A stretch of DNA of 64,000 nucleotides from Pedobacter glucosidilyticus (GCF_002483235.1 NZ_DLHN01000009.1:82163-146162); one strand, 5' to 3'; positions 44,479-53,514 are shown, numbered from the stretch's first letter. The notes: generated from the sequence alone by a model not told the origin. A program made the numbers and translations.

Positions 44479-44783
44479 GTTATTTGATAAGTCACTATAA
44501 GAGAAAAAATAAATGTTAAGATATCAAAACTGAAACTTGAAATCCAGAGAGCTGCTTTTGATAAGCCTAAATTTTGGTAGTAATAAAACTCTTTTGATTT
44601 GCTGTGAGAAATATAATAATAGATAATTCCCAGTGTTACTATTTTGAACCAAAGAATAATTGGGAAATATGATAATCCGTTTTTGAACAACAGCCAAATG
44701 CTGCAAATTGTAATTACGATACTGGTAAAAGCAAAATTTTTATAGAATGTCCACAGTAACCTTATGATTTTAAATACCTTCAT
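44475..44783 (-). CDS. Small membrane protein, partner of the ABC ATPase
   Basis: A 102-residue protein with about four hydrophobic segments (7-32, 36-58, 61-... weak, 79-100) and a charged loop SHSKSKEFYYYQNLGLSKA (about 56-74). That loop ends in a short amphipathic stretch that resembles coupling helices of ABC export permeases, so it may be a minimal permease. It overlaps the ATPase gene by 4 bp. No named family is recognised and it is far shorter than a normal ABC permease. Confidence 0.65.
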   Translation of the reverse strand: MKVFKIIRLLWTFYKNFAFTSIVITICSIWLLFKNGLSYFPIILWFKIVTLGIIYYYISHSKSKEFYYYQNLGLSKAALWISSFSFDILTFIFSLIVTYQIT

Positions 44784-44988
44784 GATAGGGAATTTTATTA
44801 ATCATATATTTAATATAAAAGAATCTTACGAGATTTTAGTATCATGTAATCTGTTGTATTTGATTTTTACTTTTAAATATTTTGATTGCAAATTTTTTCA
44901 AATAAGAATTTTTCCTGTATAAAATAGAATATTCTCTGATAGCTTTTACGCTTTATAAGTTTCATAATCCTAAGTTTTAATCAACCAT

Positions 44989-45387
44989 TCAAATATTATC
45001 TCCTTTAAACTTCTCTGAGGAATAAACTATTTTAGTTTTACCATGGGGTTCTGGTTTGCCATCCTCATTCATGTTTACAAACACAATTTTGTCTATAGTT
45101 AAAATCCGTTGACGAGTGATTTTATTCCTCACTTCGCAGTATAAAGTGATGGAAGTAGTACCAAAATGCGTAGCTGTAATACCCATTTCTATCACATCAC
45201 CTAAGCGAGCAGAGCTTACAAAATTAATCTCAGACATATACTTGGTAACTACCCTGTTGTTGTCTAGCTGGCAAATGGTGTAAATAGCGGCTTCTTCATC
45301 TATCCACTTTAATAAGCTACCACCAAATAAAGTTCCATTAGGATTTAAATCCTCTGGTTTTATCCATTTTCTGGTATGAAAATTCAT
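44989..45387 (-). CDS. Acyl-CoA thioesterase, YciA/BACH hotdog family
   Basis: A 132-residue hotdog-fold thioesterase that hydrolyses acyl-CoA. The family core NPNGTLFGGSLLKWIDEEAA (about 15-34) contains the catalytic Asn-Gly and Asp, followed by NFVSSARLGDVIEMG and GTTSITLYCEV strands. Length is typical for YciA. It is a single gene 205 bp from the small ABC cassette; the spacer is AT-rich and empty. Substrate chain length is unknown. Confidence 0.9.
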   Translation of the reverse strand: MNFHTRKWIKPEDLNPNGTLFGGSLLKWIDEEAAIYTICQLDNNRVVTKYMSEINFVSSARLGDVIEMGITATHFGTTSITLYCEVRNKITRQRILTIDKIVFVNMNEDGKPEPHGKTKIVYSSEKFKGDNI

Positions 45388-45499
45388 CGTTTTTCTTTTA
45401 AAGAAAAGCTATTAAACATCAAAAAGCAAGATAAATCATCAATTTATTTTAAAAACTTAATGTAGGCAAACCTGTTAGCTTCATATAAGGAAATTACTG

Positions 45500-46102
45500 A
45501 TGGATTTATTTAATCAGCGTAAGCAAACTAATTTTTTACCTTATGATGGCGAGGTGCTTTATTATCCAAATATTTTTTCTTTAGAAGATGCAAAAGCATT
45601 TTATCAAAATCTTTTATCAGGTATAGCTTGGCAGCAAGATGTAGTTAAGATTTTTGGGAAGCAATTTATCACAGCTAGAAAAGTAGCTTGGTATGGAGAC
45701 GATGCTTGTGCTTACACCTATTCTCATCAAACAAAAATAGCTTTACCTTGGACACCAGAGCTTCTATCATTAAAAAATAAGGTTGAAGAAATTACAAATG
45801 AGCATTATAACGCTTGTTTATTAAATCTTTATCATTCTGGTAATGAGGGTATGGGTTGGCATAGTGATGATGAAAAATCAATTGTTCCGCAGTCTGCAAT
45901 AGCTTCTTTGAGCTTTGGAGCGGCAAGAAAATTTGTGTTTAAACATAAAGAAAGCAAAGAAAGTGTTTCTCTACTTCTAGAAGATGCTAGCTTATTGGTG
46001 ATGAAAGGCCGTACCCAAGAGCAGTGGTTGCATGCTTTGCCTAAAACCAAGAAGGTGAAAGATTTAAGAATCAATTTAACATTCAGAAAAATGATTTTAT
46101 GA
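45500..46102 (+). CDS. AlkB-like 2-oxoglutarate/Fe(II) dioxygenase
   Basis: A 200-residue enzyme of the AlkB group that repairs alkylated DNA bases by oxidative demethylation. The iron ligands are the His and Asp of GMGWHSDDE and the His of QWLHALPK; the 2-oxoglutarate arginines are in RINLTFR, and NLYHSGNEGMGWH is a family signature. It resembles the ALKBH2/3-type bacterial proteins. It overlaps the DUF2071 gene by 4 bp (ATGA), so they are one operon. No ada gene is nearby. Confidence 0.88.
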   Translation: MDLFNQRKQTNFLPYDGEVLYYPNIFSLEDAKAFYQNLLSGIAWQQDVVKIFGKQFITARKVAWYGDDACAYTYSHQTKIALPWTPELLSLKNKVEEITNEHYNACLLNLYHSGNEGMGWHSDDEKSIVPQSAIASLSFGAARKFVFKHKESKESVSLLLEDASLLVMKGRTQEQWLHALPKTKKVKDLRINLTFRKMIL

Positions 46103-46824
46103 GTACAGAAAGCCCTTTTTTAACTGCCGAGTGGAATGATTTAATCATGGCTAATTATGTTATTGATGCTGATTTGCTAACACCTTATATCCCCAAAGGA
46201 ACAGTATTAGATGATTATCATGGGCAAGTATTTGTAAGCTTAATTGGGTTTATGTTTGAGCAAACCCGTTTATTAGGTTTTAAAATCCCTTTTCATGTAA
46301 ACTTTGAGGAAGTGAACCTAAGATTTTATGTGAAATATTTAGACCGAGGCATTTGGAAAAGAGGGGCGGTTTTTATTAAAGAAATTGTACCAAAACTAGC
46401 CATAAGTTTAGTAGCTAATACTTTGTATCGCGAGAAATATAGTACAATGGCCATGAAGCACTATAAAGAGAAAAATGCAGATGAGATTAAACTAGGCTAC
46501 TTTTGGAAATATAAAGGAACATGGAATAGTATAGAAGCTGTAACGTATACCAAAGCAAGAGCCATGGAAGCGGGTAGCGAGGAAGAGTTTATTGCAGAAC
46601 ATTATTGGGGTTATTCTCAATACAGTACTCATATAACCTATGAGTATGCTGTTAGGCATCCTTCCTGGTTAATTTATGATGTAAAGTCTTACTATATCAA
46701 TTGTGATTTTGAGGCTTTGTATGGCGTAAAATTTGCTTTTTTAAAGGATAGAAAACCCAATTCCGTTTTCGTCGCTCAAGGTTCGCCTATTAGCATCATG
46801 AATAAAAATGTGATTAAATTTTAG
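46099..46824 (+). CDS. DUF2071 (YqjF-like) protein
   Basis: A 241-residue protein of the DUF2071 family. Typical features are the N-terminal LTAEWNDLIMANYVIDADLL, the FVSLIGFMFEQTR strand, VNFEEVNLRFYVK and the late YWGYSQYSTHITYEYAVRHP segment. No enzyme activity is established for the family, and no catalytic motif is obvious. Coupling to the AlkB-like gene suggests shared expression, but not necessarily a shared pathway. Confidence 0.85.
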   Translation: MSTESPFLTAEWNDLIMANYVIDADLLTPYIPKGTVLDDYHGQVFVSLIGFMFEQTRLLGFKIPFHVNFEEVNLRFYVKYLDRGIWKRGAVFIKEIVPKLAISLVANTLYREKYSTMAMKHYKEKNADEIKLGYFWKYKGTWNSIEAVTYTKARAMEAGSEEEFIAEHYWGYSQYSTHITYEYAVRHPSWLIYDVKSYYINCDFEALYGVKFAFLKDRKPNSVFVAQGSPISIMNKNVIKF

Positions 46825-46965
46825 CGTCTTTTATTGCTGATTTGCGCTCTCATAAATTAATCTCTACATTTAGTATCAAAAATTACAGATAATAAGTGCA
46901 TTCTTAAATTATCAATCTTTGTGAAGTTTTTTTGTTGAGGTAATTTTAAGATTTTAAGATTTAAC

Positions 46966-49035
46966 ATGGTGCTATCCCTTTTATTTATAGTGTTTTCAGA
47001 GTTTTCTGTCTGGTGGATTTTGCCTTGTTTAGGTGTAGGTCTTTTATTTGGATGGTTTTTTTATAGAAAGGAGCTAAGTCAAAAATCAAACTTGTACTAC
47101 TTCTTATTTGCCTTAAGAACTATCTTCATTAGCCTACTATGCTTTTTACTTTTAGCGCCTCTTATTAAAACTCAGCGTAAGCGTACAGAGAAACCTTTAA
47201 TCGTTATAGCACAAGATAATTCTGCCTCAATAAAATCCGCTGGTTTGGATTTACAAACTTACCATAAGCAGTTTAAGTTATTGAAAGAGCGTTTAAGTGA
47301 GGTTTATGAGGTAGAAGTTTTAAGCTTTGGAAAATCGGTTAAATTAGGTGATACTTTAAATTATAAAGAGCAGCAAACCAACTTTTCAGCACTTTTTGAT
47401 TTTATCAATAAGCAATATGAAGGGAGAAATTTAGGGACAGTTATTTTAGCTTCGGATGGTATTATAAATGCAGGATACAACCCTATAACCGAGCTAACAA
47501 AATTTAAGTCGCCAATTTTTACCATTGCTTTAGGCGATACCATCCCCAAAAAGGATTTATTCATCAATAGCATTAATTATAACAAAATTGCTTATTTAGG
47601 CAATGATTATACGGTAGCTGTTAATCTGGGTGCCTTTGATTTAAAAGGAAGTAAAGCCATTGTAAATATAAAAGCAGAAGGTTTACAGCCTTTTAATAAA
47701 ACCATTGTTATTGATGAGCAGGATTGGCGAAATGCCTTAACATTTAGCCTAAAAGCTACTAAATTAGGAGTACAAAAAATTACTATAGAAGCATTACCCG
47801 TAGACAAAGAGGCTACTTTACAAAATAACAAGCAGACCATTTTTATTGATGTACTGGATGGTAAGAAAAAAGTCTTGATATTAGCACATGCTCCACATCC
47901 GGATTTAGCAGCTATCAAACAAAGTTTAGAGGCTAATGAAAATTATGAAGTTCTTGTGAATGTAGTTAATGCGCAAGAAAACAGTATCGATTTTGATATT
48001 TATAGCCTAGTTATATTGCATAATCTACCATCAGCGAAAGCGCCTATAAAAGCTATTTTTAACAAATTAAAAAATAAGCCGAAATTATTTATTACAGGCC
48101 TAAATGTAGATTTTGATGAGTTAAATCAAACACAAGATTTATTAAAAACAAATAAGGGTGGAAGTGCTGAGGACTTTTTTCCTAAACTTAATACTGGTTT
48201 TTTCGCATTTAGTTTATCTGCAACATCTGCTGGTTTGATAGCTAAATTCCCACCTTTAAATAGCCAAATAAGTTCTTATACTTTTGTTGTACAACATCAA
48301 GATTTTTTGGTTAAACCTGATGATCAACCACTTTTATCATTTGTAAAGCAAAATAATTTAACCACAGGTTTTCTTTTTGGAGAAGGTTTATGGAAATGGC
48401 GATTAGAAAACTATAAGCTTGCAGAAAATCATGATGCTTTTCAAGAAATTTTAAGTAAAGTAGTACAGTATTTAAGTGTACAAGAGGATAAAAGGAAATT
48501 TAGAGCCTACCCAGTAAAAAATAGGTTTACCGACGATGAAGCTATCCTGCTTAATGCCGAGTTGTATAATGATGTTTTTGAGCCTATAAAAAATGCAGAA
48601 ATAGCAGTAGATGTTTTTAGCAATACAGGTAAAAAGTATAGTTATATTTTTACGGCTAAAGGAGAGAATTATGAACTTAATGCTGGTTTGCTACCTGCGG
48701 GTTCTTACAGTTTTACTGCTAAAACCAGTGCTACAGGTAAACAAGAAGTAGCAAAAGGACAGTTTTTAGTAGAACAGCTTGTGGCAGAATATCAACAAAC
48801 AAAAGCTAATCATCAGTTACTTTATCAAATGGCTGAGGCTACAGGAGGAGATTTTTTATATCCTGCTGATTTAGAAAGTTTAAACGCTCGCTTACAACAA
48901 AAGGAGCAAATCAAAACCATTACTTTTGAAGATAAAAGCTATGATGATTTAATTAATTTAAAATGGTTTTTTGCTGTTTTAATGATATTTATAACCCTAG
49001 AGTGGTTTTTAAGAAAGAGAAATGGAACTATTTGA
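46966..49035 (+). CDS. Von Willebrand-type membrane protein
   Basis: A 689-residue protein. Three N-terminal helices (about 2-12, 15-33, 45-65) anchor it, a VWA-like domain follows with MIDAS motif DNSAS (Asp84, Ser86, Ser88) and LASDG, and a second Ig-like or beta-rich region runs to about 640. A C-terminal helix (about 662-682) ends it. This is the BatA-like architecture with domains facing the periplasm or cell surface. Its 3' end overlaps the TRIC gene by 14 bp. Function unknown; cysteine-free and likely structural or protein-binding. Confidence 0.75.
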   Translation: MVLSLLFIVFSEFSVWWILPCLGVGLLFGWFFYRKELSQKSNLYYFLFALRTIFISLLCFLLLAPLIKTQRKRTEKPLIVIAQDNSASIKSAGLDLQTYHKQFKLLKERLSEVYEVEVLSFGKSVKLGDTLNYKEQQTNFSALFDFINKQYEGRNLGTVILASDGIINAGYNPITELTKFKSPIFTIALGDTIPKKDLFINSINYNKIAYLGNDYTVAVNLGAFDLKGSKAIVNIKAEGLQPFNKTIVIDEQDWRNALTFSLKATKLGVQKITIEALPVDKEATLQNNKQTIFIDVLDGKKKVLILAHAPHPDLAAIKQSLEANENYEVLVNVVNAQENSIDFDIYSLVILHNLPSAKAPIKAIFNKLKNKPKLFITGLNVDFDELNQTQDLLKTNKGGSAEDFFPKLNTGFFAFSLSATSAGLIAKFPPLNSQISSYTFVVQHQDFLVKPDDQPLLSFVKQNNLTTGFLFGEGLWKWRLENYKLAENHDAFQEILSKVVQYLSVQEDKRKFRAYPVKNRFTDDEAILLNAELYNDVFEPIKNAEIAVDVFSNTGKKYSYIFTAKGENYELNAGLLPAGSYSFTAKTSATGKQEVAKGQFLVEQLVAEYQQTKANHQLLYQMAEATGGDFLYPADLESLNARLQQKEQIKTITFEDKSYDDLINLKWFFAVLMIFITLEWFLRKRNGTI

Positions 49036-49636
49036 TAATTTAGGACAAATCATTACCATTTGCGGAACTATTTCTTTTGCAGTATCTGGTGCCTTTGCTG
49101 CTATGCAAAAAAGGTTAGATGCTTTTGGGGTTTTGATTGTAGCTTTTGCAACTGCTGTTGGCGGAGGTACTTTACGAGATTTAATTATTGGGGATACTCC
49201 CGTTTTTTGGTTAAAAGGACCTAATTACAGTTTGCTTATTATTTTAACAGCTTTGTTTTCCATGTTTTTTTGGAAGAAACTAAAATCATTAAAAATTACC
49301 TTGTTTTTATTTGACTCTTTAGGTTTGGGTTTTTTTACGATTGTAGGCTTACAGAAAGGTCTCAGTTTTGATTTAAGTCCGGGTATTTGTATAGCTTTAG
49401 GTACGATTACAGGCTGTTTTGGTGGTATAACCCGAGATATATTATTGAATAATATTCCCTTAATTTTTAGAAAAGAAATTTATGCTACTGCTTGTATTAT
49501 TGGGGGCTTATGTTTTTTCTTATTGTCTTATTTAGGTATGAATATCGCTTTTGTAGAAATTATATCTATTATCGTAGTTTTTGTTATCAGAATTATCTCG
49601 GTAAAGTATAATTATACATTACCGAGATTTTATTAA
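49022..49636 (+). CDS. Trimeric intracellular cation channel (TRIC) family protein
   Basis: A 204-residue inner-membrane protein with seven predicted helices made of two repeats. Each repeat carries the glycine-rich signature ending in an Arg-Asp pair: GGGTLRDLIIGDTP and GGITRDILLNNIP. This is the UPF0126/YadS/TRIC group, whose bacterial members conduct K+ or other monovalent ions. Start codon lies inside the end of the upstream gene (14-bp overlap), so expression is coupled. Confidence 0.9.
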   Translation: MELFDNLGQIITICGTISFAVSGAFAAMQKRLDAFGVLIVAFATAVGGGTLRDLIIGDTPVFWLKGPNYSLLIILTALFSMFFWKKLKSLKITLFLFDSLGLGFFTIVGLQKGLSFDLSPGICIALGTITGCFGGITRDILLNNIPLIFRKEIYATACIIGGLCFFLLSYLGMNIAFVEIISIIVVFVIRIISVKYNYTLPRFY

Positions 49637-49640
49637 ATCT

Positions 49641-50849
49641 TTAATTCATATTTGCCTTTTGAGGTAAAGTAATGGAAAATGTTGTTCCTTCACCTTGTGC
49701 AGAAGTGATTTCTAAACTGCCTTTTAGGCTATCTATTAAATGTTTAACTAAAGCCAAACCAAAACCATAACCTGCTTCTCCTTGTGTACCGTTTGTAGAT
49801 GCTACCTGACCATTTAAAATAGCATCTATTCTGTCTTTACTTATACCTACTCCATCATCCTTAACCTTAATGTGAAGATTGGTATGGTCTACAGTAGAAA
49901 TAATATCTAAATCAACTGTTACAGCACCATTTTCTGACGTAAATTTCATGGCGTTAGAGATTAAATTACCTATAATTTGAAGTAACTTATCTTTTGAGAA
50001 TGGTATATCTTCTGTTTTTTTATTGATATTTACTTTGAAATTGATGTTTTTATAAACAGCTTGTGGATTGTAAAGCTTTTCTAATTTATCTTTTAAGGTT
50101 AATAAATTCAGCTCGTTATCATTAAGCTTTTTAGCTTTATTAGCTGTTAAAATTTCATCTGCCAATTCTAATAAAGAAGTACCACTTTTTTGAATCAGTT
50201 GAACAAATTCTAAAACTTCATCTAATTTGTTTTGATCTCCTTGTTCGCTAATAATTTGTGCCAACCCAATAATACCACCAATTGGACCTCTAATATCATG
50301 TGCAACCTTTTTTTGTACCTGGTCTGCCTGTTCTAATTTATATTTTAAACTTTTGATAACCTTTAAAGCAGTAAGTCGGTTGATAATTTCTTTTGCAATA
50401 ATTTTTAAAAATTCAACCTTTTCTGGATCTATTTCTCTAGTTTGATTATCTAAAATACATAATGCGCCAATATTATAACCATCATTGGTAGTTAACGGCA
50501 CCCCAAAATAGTATTTAAGTCTGTTTCCTTTTAAATCAGTAAATATGTTGTCTTTGTATCTTTCGTCGGTTGTTAAATCGTCAATTTTATAAGCCTCATC
50601 TTGCATAATGGTGTATTGGCAAACAGAATCCTCTCTAGGCATTTGTTTTAAATCCATACCGTGGCTAGCAACGGTCCATTGTGTAAAAGAGTCTATCAAA
50701 TTTACTAAAGAGATGGGAGCACCTAGTGCTTTTGCGGCAAGACGTGTTAAATCTTTAAAGTTATCTTCTAGGCTGTAGTAATCAAGATCAAAATCTGATA
50801 AGTTTAAAATTCTATTTAATTCATTTTCTGGAATTGGTGCGCTGCTCAT
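49641..50849 (-). CDS. GAF-domain sensor histidine kinase
   Basis: A 402-residue soluble kinase. A GAF domain (about 22-165) has APISLVNLIDSFTQW, REDSVCQYTI and GVPLTTNDGYNIGALCIL, followed by HisKA with phospho-acceptor His184 in VAHDIRGPIGGIIGL and an ATPase domain with N box GNLISNAMKF, KDDGVGI and GFGLALVKHLI. No membrane helix is present. There is no response regulator beside it, so it is an orphan kinase. Convergent with the TRIC gene, only 4 bp apart. Confidence 0.93.
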   Translation of the reverse strand: MSSAPIPENELNRILNLSDFDLDYYSLEDNFKDLTRLAAKALGAPISLVNLIDSFTQWTVASHGMDLKQMPREDSVCQYTIMQDEAYKIDDLTTDERYKDNIFTDLKGNRLKYYFGVPLTTNDGYNIGALCILDNQTREIDPEKVEFLKIIAKEIINRLTALKVIKSLKYKLEQADQVQKKVAHDIRGPIGGIIGLAQIISEQGDQNKLDEVLEFVQLIQKSGTSLLELADEILTANKAKKLNDNELNLLTLKDKLEKLYNPQAVYKNINFKVNINKKTEDIPFSKDKLLQIIGNLISNAMKFTSENGAVTVDLDIISTVDHTNLHIKVKDDGVGISKDRIDAILNGQVASTNGTQGEAGYGFGLALVKHLIDSLKGSLEITSAQGEGTTFSITLPQKANMN

Positions 50850-50971
50850 AGTATTTTCTGCTTTATACGTAATGGGTTAATTTAATAAATAATTTGTTAA
50901 AAATATCTAGCCCATAAATTTATATTCATACGGGTAGGTAAGAATTTAGATACAATTAGAAAAGCTTTTTA

Positions 50972-51271
50972 TTATTCTTTAATAGTTTCCTCAATAATTA
51001 CAAAAACATCCTCGTTATCCCTTTTCATCAGATAATGCTCTCTTGCAAATTTCTCGAGCTTATCTTTGTTAGTGGTTAACTCGTCCAAATCTTTCTGGAC
51101 TTTGGCAATTTCTTGAGTGTAAAATTGCTTTTCTTGTTCTAATTTCTGAAGTTGAGAGCGGTATTCGTACTGAGATAGCAAGTCATTTCTATCAAAAAAT
51201 AACATCCACACTAAAAACGCCGTTGTAGATAGGAAATATTTATTTTTAAGTAATGATAACAACTTAGGCAT
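50972..51271 (-). CDS. DivIC/FtsB-like septum formation initiator
   Basis: A 99-residue bitopic protein. A membrane helix (about 13-26) is followed by a coiled coil (about 34-72; QLQKLEQEKQFYTQEIAKVQ) and the FAREHYLMKRDNEDVFVI motif typical of the DivIC/FtsB family, which joins FtsL and FtsQ at the division septum. Length is normal. In many Bacteroidota it lies directly beside eno; here eno is about 4 kb away on the same strand with unrelated genes between. Confidence 0.88.
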   Translation of the reverse strand: MPKLLSLLKNKYFLSTTAFLVWMLFFDRNDLLSQYEYRSQLQKLEQEKQFYTQEIAKVQKDLDELTTNKDKLEKFAREHYLMKRDNEDVFVIIEETIKE

Positions 51272-51368
51272 ATCACCAGTATTTTATACAAAGATGTATA
51301 AATTAAAGAATACCAAAAAATAAATTCTCCACAAGTTAACATCTCCACAAAAACAGCTCAATTTTAGG

Positions 51369-51376
51369 TACTTTTG
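51369..51376 (+). promoter_or_regulatory. -7 element abutting the helicase start codon
   Basis: TACTTTTG matches TAnnTTTG exactly and ends 5 bases before the ATG at 51382. Initiation at the usual distance would fall at the start codon, so the transcript could be leaderless. No good -33 box is seen. Confidence 0.4.
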
Positions 51377-51381
51377 TAGCA

Positions 51382-52683
51382 ATGGCATCATTTGAGAAAT
51401 TAAAACTTACTAAGCAATTATTAATTGCTGTTTCCAACGCAGGCTTTGTACACCCTACAGCATTGCAATCAAAAATTTTAACCAGAATTAATGGTGGGCA
51501 AGATGTAATTGCCGTAGCACCAGAAGGAGCGGGTAAATCTACTGCTTTGGTACTATCAGTCTTAAATAAATTAAAGTTTACTGAGGAAATAGCTCCCAGA
51601 GTTTTGATTTTAGTACCTGATATAGAAAGCGGTGAGCTATTGATTGATACTTTCCATAACTTAAATAGAAATAGAAATTTAAGAATCATGGGGCTTTTTA
51701 ATGGCGAGACAAGCCTAGATACCCATGTTTTAGAATTAACTGACGGGGTAGATATTGTTGTTGCCACACCAGACAGAGCCAGAGCGGCTTATTTAAAACT
51801 GGGGTTAAATCTTAATAAAATCCAAATGTTTATTTTGGATGATGCGGATTTGATTATAAAAAAAGGTTTGCAATTACCAGTAGTTGAGTTGGCCAGAGGG
51901 ATTATAAAGACTCAGCATTTGGTGTTTACAGAAGTTTATCATCCTAAACTACAACATATTGTAGAGCAGTTTATAGATATTCCTAACCTTATAGAGATAG
52001 AAGATTTAGGGAGTCAACAATTAGATACGCTTGAACAAATACTTTATCAAGTACCAAATTTTAAAACAAAGCTTAATTTATTGTATTTGCTTTTGGCAGA
52101 TAAGGAAGTTTTTGACAAGGTAGTGGTTTTTGTAAATAGTACTTTTAATGCAGAAACAGCTTATAAAAACATCTTAAAATCAGATGAGCAAGAAGTTATC
52201 ATCCTAAACCATCCAGAGTACGGTGATGTAGGTGTTAAAAGTATTCAGGATTTTAAATTGAGTCCTAAAAATAGAGTATTAATTGTTACGGATGGGCAAG
52301 AAGAGCAATTAGATTTGAGCCAGTTACCCATTTTTATCCATTTTGATATTCCTGAAGATGATAGCCATTATTTACAAAGGGTGATATTGAAGAATGATGA
52401 ACAAAAAGAGCATTTGGCTATTACGTTATGTACCGATTTAGAATTGCTTCAAATTAAGAAGTTAGAACAAAAGCAAGGTAAAAAAATGCAATTGATGGAT
52501 TTACCTGATGATTTGTATATCGAAAAAGAAGGTAAGAAGAAGAAAGAAAATGAGGAAGAGGATGACCCCACAAGAGGCGGTGCTTTTCATGAGAAAAAAG
52601 CTAAAAACCTAAAAACGCATAATTATAATGCTAGAGAGAAAATAAGATTGTCTGGTAAAATCAGTAATAAGAGATTGGATTAA
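51382..52683 (+). CDS. Degenerate DEAD-box helicase-like protein
   Basis: A 433-residue two-domain RecA-like protein. The Q-motif region LTKQLLIAVSNAGFVHPTALQ, motif I APEGAGKST and motif II as DDAD (not DEAD) are visible, and the domain order follows DEAD-box helicases. Motif III (usually SAT) is absent, and motif VI, normally HRxGRxGR, is HYLQRVIL, so the arginine finger is missing. The C-terminal 60 residues are Lys/Glu-rich and end basic (NKRLD). It may bind RNA but have weak or no helicase activity. It stands alone. Confidence 0.75.
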   Translation: MASFEKLKLTKQLLIAVSNAGFVHPTALQSKILTRINGGQDVIAVAPEGAGKSTALVLSVLNKLKFTEEIAPRVLILVPDIESGELLIDTFHNLNRNRNLRIMGLFNGETSLDTHVLELTDGVDIVVATPDRARAAYLKLGLNLNKIQMFILDDADLIIKKGLQLPVVELARGIIKTQHLVFTEVYHPKLQHIVEQFIDIPNLIEIEDLGSQQLDTLEQILYQVPNFKTKLNLLYLLLADKEVFDKVVVFVNSTFNAETAYKNILKSDEQEVIILNHPEYGDVGVKSIQDFKLSPKNRVLIVTDGQEEQLDLSQLPIFIHFDIPEDDSHYLQRVILKNDEQKEHLAITLCTDLELLQIKKLEQKQGKKMQLMDLPDDLYIEKEGKKKKENEEEDDPTRGGAFHEKKAKNLKTHNYNAREKIRLSGKISNKRLD

Positions 52684-52762
52684 TTAAACCTGTATCCATT
52701 TGCATCTTATTAACATTGTAAATGGACTTTGTATGTATGAGGTTTATTAAGATACTATTTTG

Positions 52763-53200
52763 TTAAACTCCAATATCTTCATTCCAAAGGTTTGGTTTTT
52801 CTTTGATGAATTGTTGCATCAATTGATAGCAACCTTCATGATGGGTAACCAATACTTTAACGCCACGGCTGCTTAGGAGTTCTTCTTCTCCCATAAAGGT
52901 TTTATTTTCTGCAATAACTACCCTAGGGATGCCATATAAAAGTATGGTGCCAGAACACATCGGGCATGGAGATAATGTCGTATACAATGTACATTCCTGG
53001 TAAATTTTAGCTGGTAATCTACCAGCATTTTCTAAGGCATCCATCTCACCATGTAAGATAACACTGCCTTTTTGTACTCTTTTGTTATGACCTCGTCCAA
53101 TAATTTTTCCATCGTGTACCAGAACGGATCCAATAGGTATTCCGCCTTCTTCGTATCCTTTTTTAGCTTCTTCAAAAGCTGCTTCCATGAATTTATCCAT
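52763..53200 (-). CDS. Cytosine deaminase, fungal FCY1-like
   Basis: A 145-residue zinc deaminase. Zinc ligands are His50, Cys79 and Cys82, with the proton shuttle Glu52 in HGEMDALENAGRL and SPCPMCSG. The C-terminal half (TTLSPC, ILLYGIPRVVIAENKTFMGEEELL, then PNLWNEDIG) resembles yeast cytosine deaminase more than the tRNA adenosine deaminase TadA. It probably converts cytosine to uracil, but guanine or other purine deamination cannot be excluded. It begins 4 bp after the truncated zeta-like gene. Confidence 0.85.
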   Translation of the reverse strand: MDKFMEAAFEEAKKGYEEGGIPIGSVLVHDGKIIGRGHNKRVQKGSVILHGEMDALENAGRLPAKIYQECTLYTTLSPCPMCSGTILLYGIPRVVIAENKTFMGEEELLSSRGVKVLVTHHEGCYQLMQQFIKEKPNLWNEDIGV

Positions 53201-53204
53201 ATTG

Positions 53205-53513
53205 CTAATGTTGACTATTATTTAATTTTTCAATAAGGAATTTGTCTACCCAAATAGGTATAGTGGTCTCCTTAAACTCAATAATATGGTTTTTTGAGAG
53301 CGCTATAAACTGTTGTTGTGTTTGTGAGTTATCCTTTGCTGAAGCTGTAATGTCGAATTCTTGAAGATCAATGAAGTTGTTTGTTTTAAATTGTTTTTCG
53401 AGTAAATCAGCATTAACAAATATTTTTGTAGAGAAATATTTGTCTTTTATAGCATTAAATAAAGTGGATTTTCCAGAGCCATTGGGGCCTGCAAAGACTC
53501 TCAATTTAGGCAT
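53205..53513 (-). CDS. Shortened zeta-toxin-like P-loop protein, probably defective
   Basis: A 102-residue protein with the Walker A FAGPNGSGKSTL and a following NADLLEKQF segment as in zeta toxins, which phosphorylate UDP-GlcNAc or related metabolites. The family is normally about 190 residues. Here the N-terminal 50 residues join directly to a C-terminus that looks like the family's usual end (IPIWVDKFLIEKL), so about 90 central residues with catalytic parts seem deleted. It is therefore probably inactive. It is 1 bp from the small gene upstream and 4 bp from the deaminase. Confidence 0.6.
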   Translation of the reverse strand: MPKLRVFAGPNGSGKSTLFNAIKDKYFSTKIFVNADLLEKQFKTNNFIDLQEFDITASAKDNSQTQQQFIALSKNHIIEFKETTIPIWVDKFLIEKLNNSQH

Positions 53514-53514
53514 A

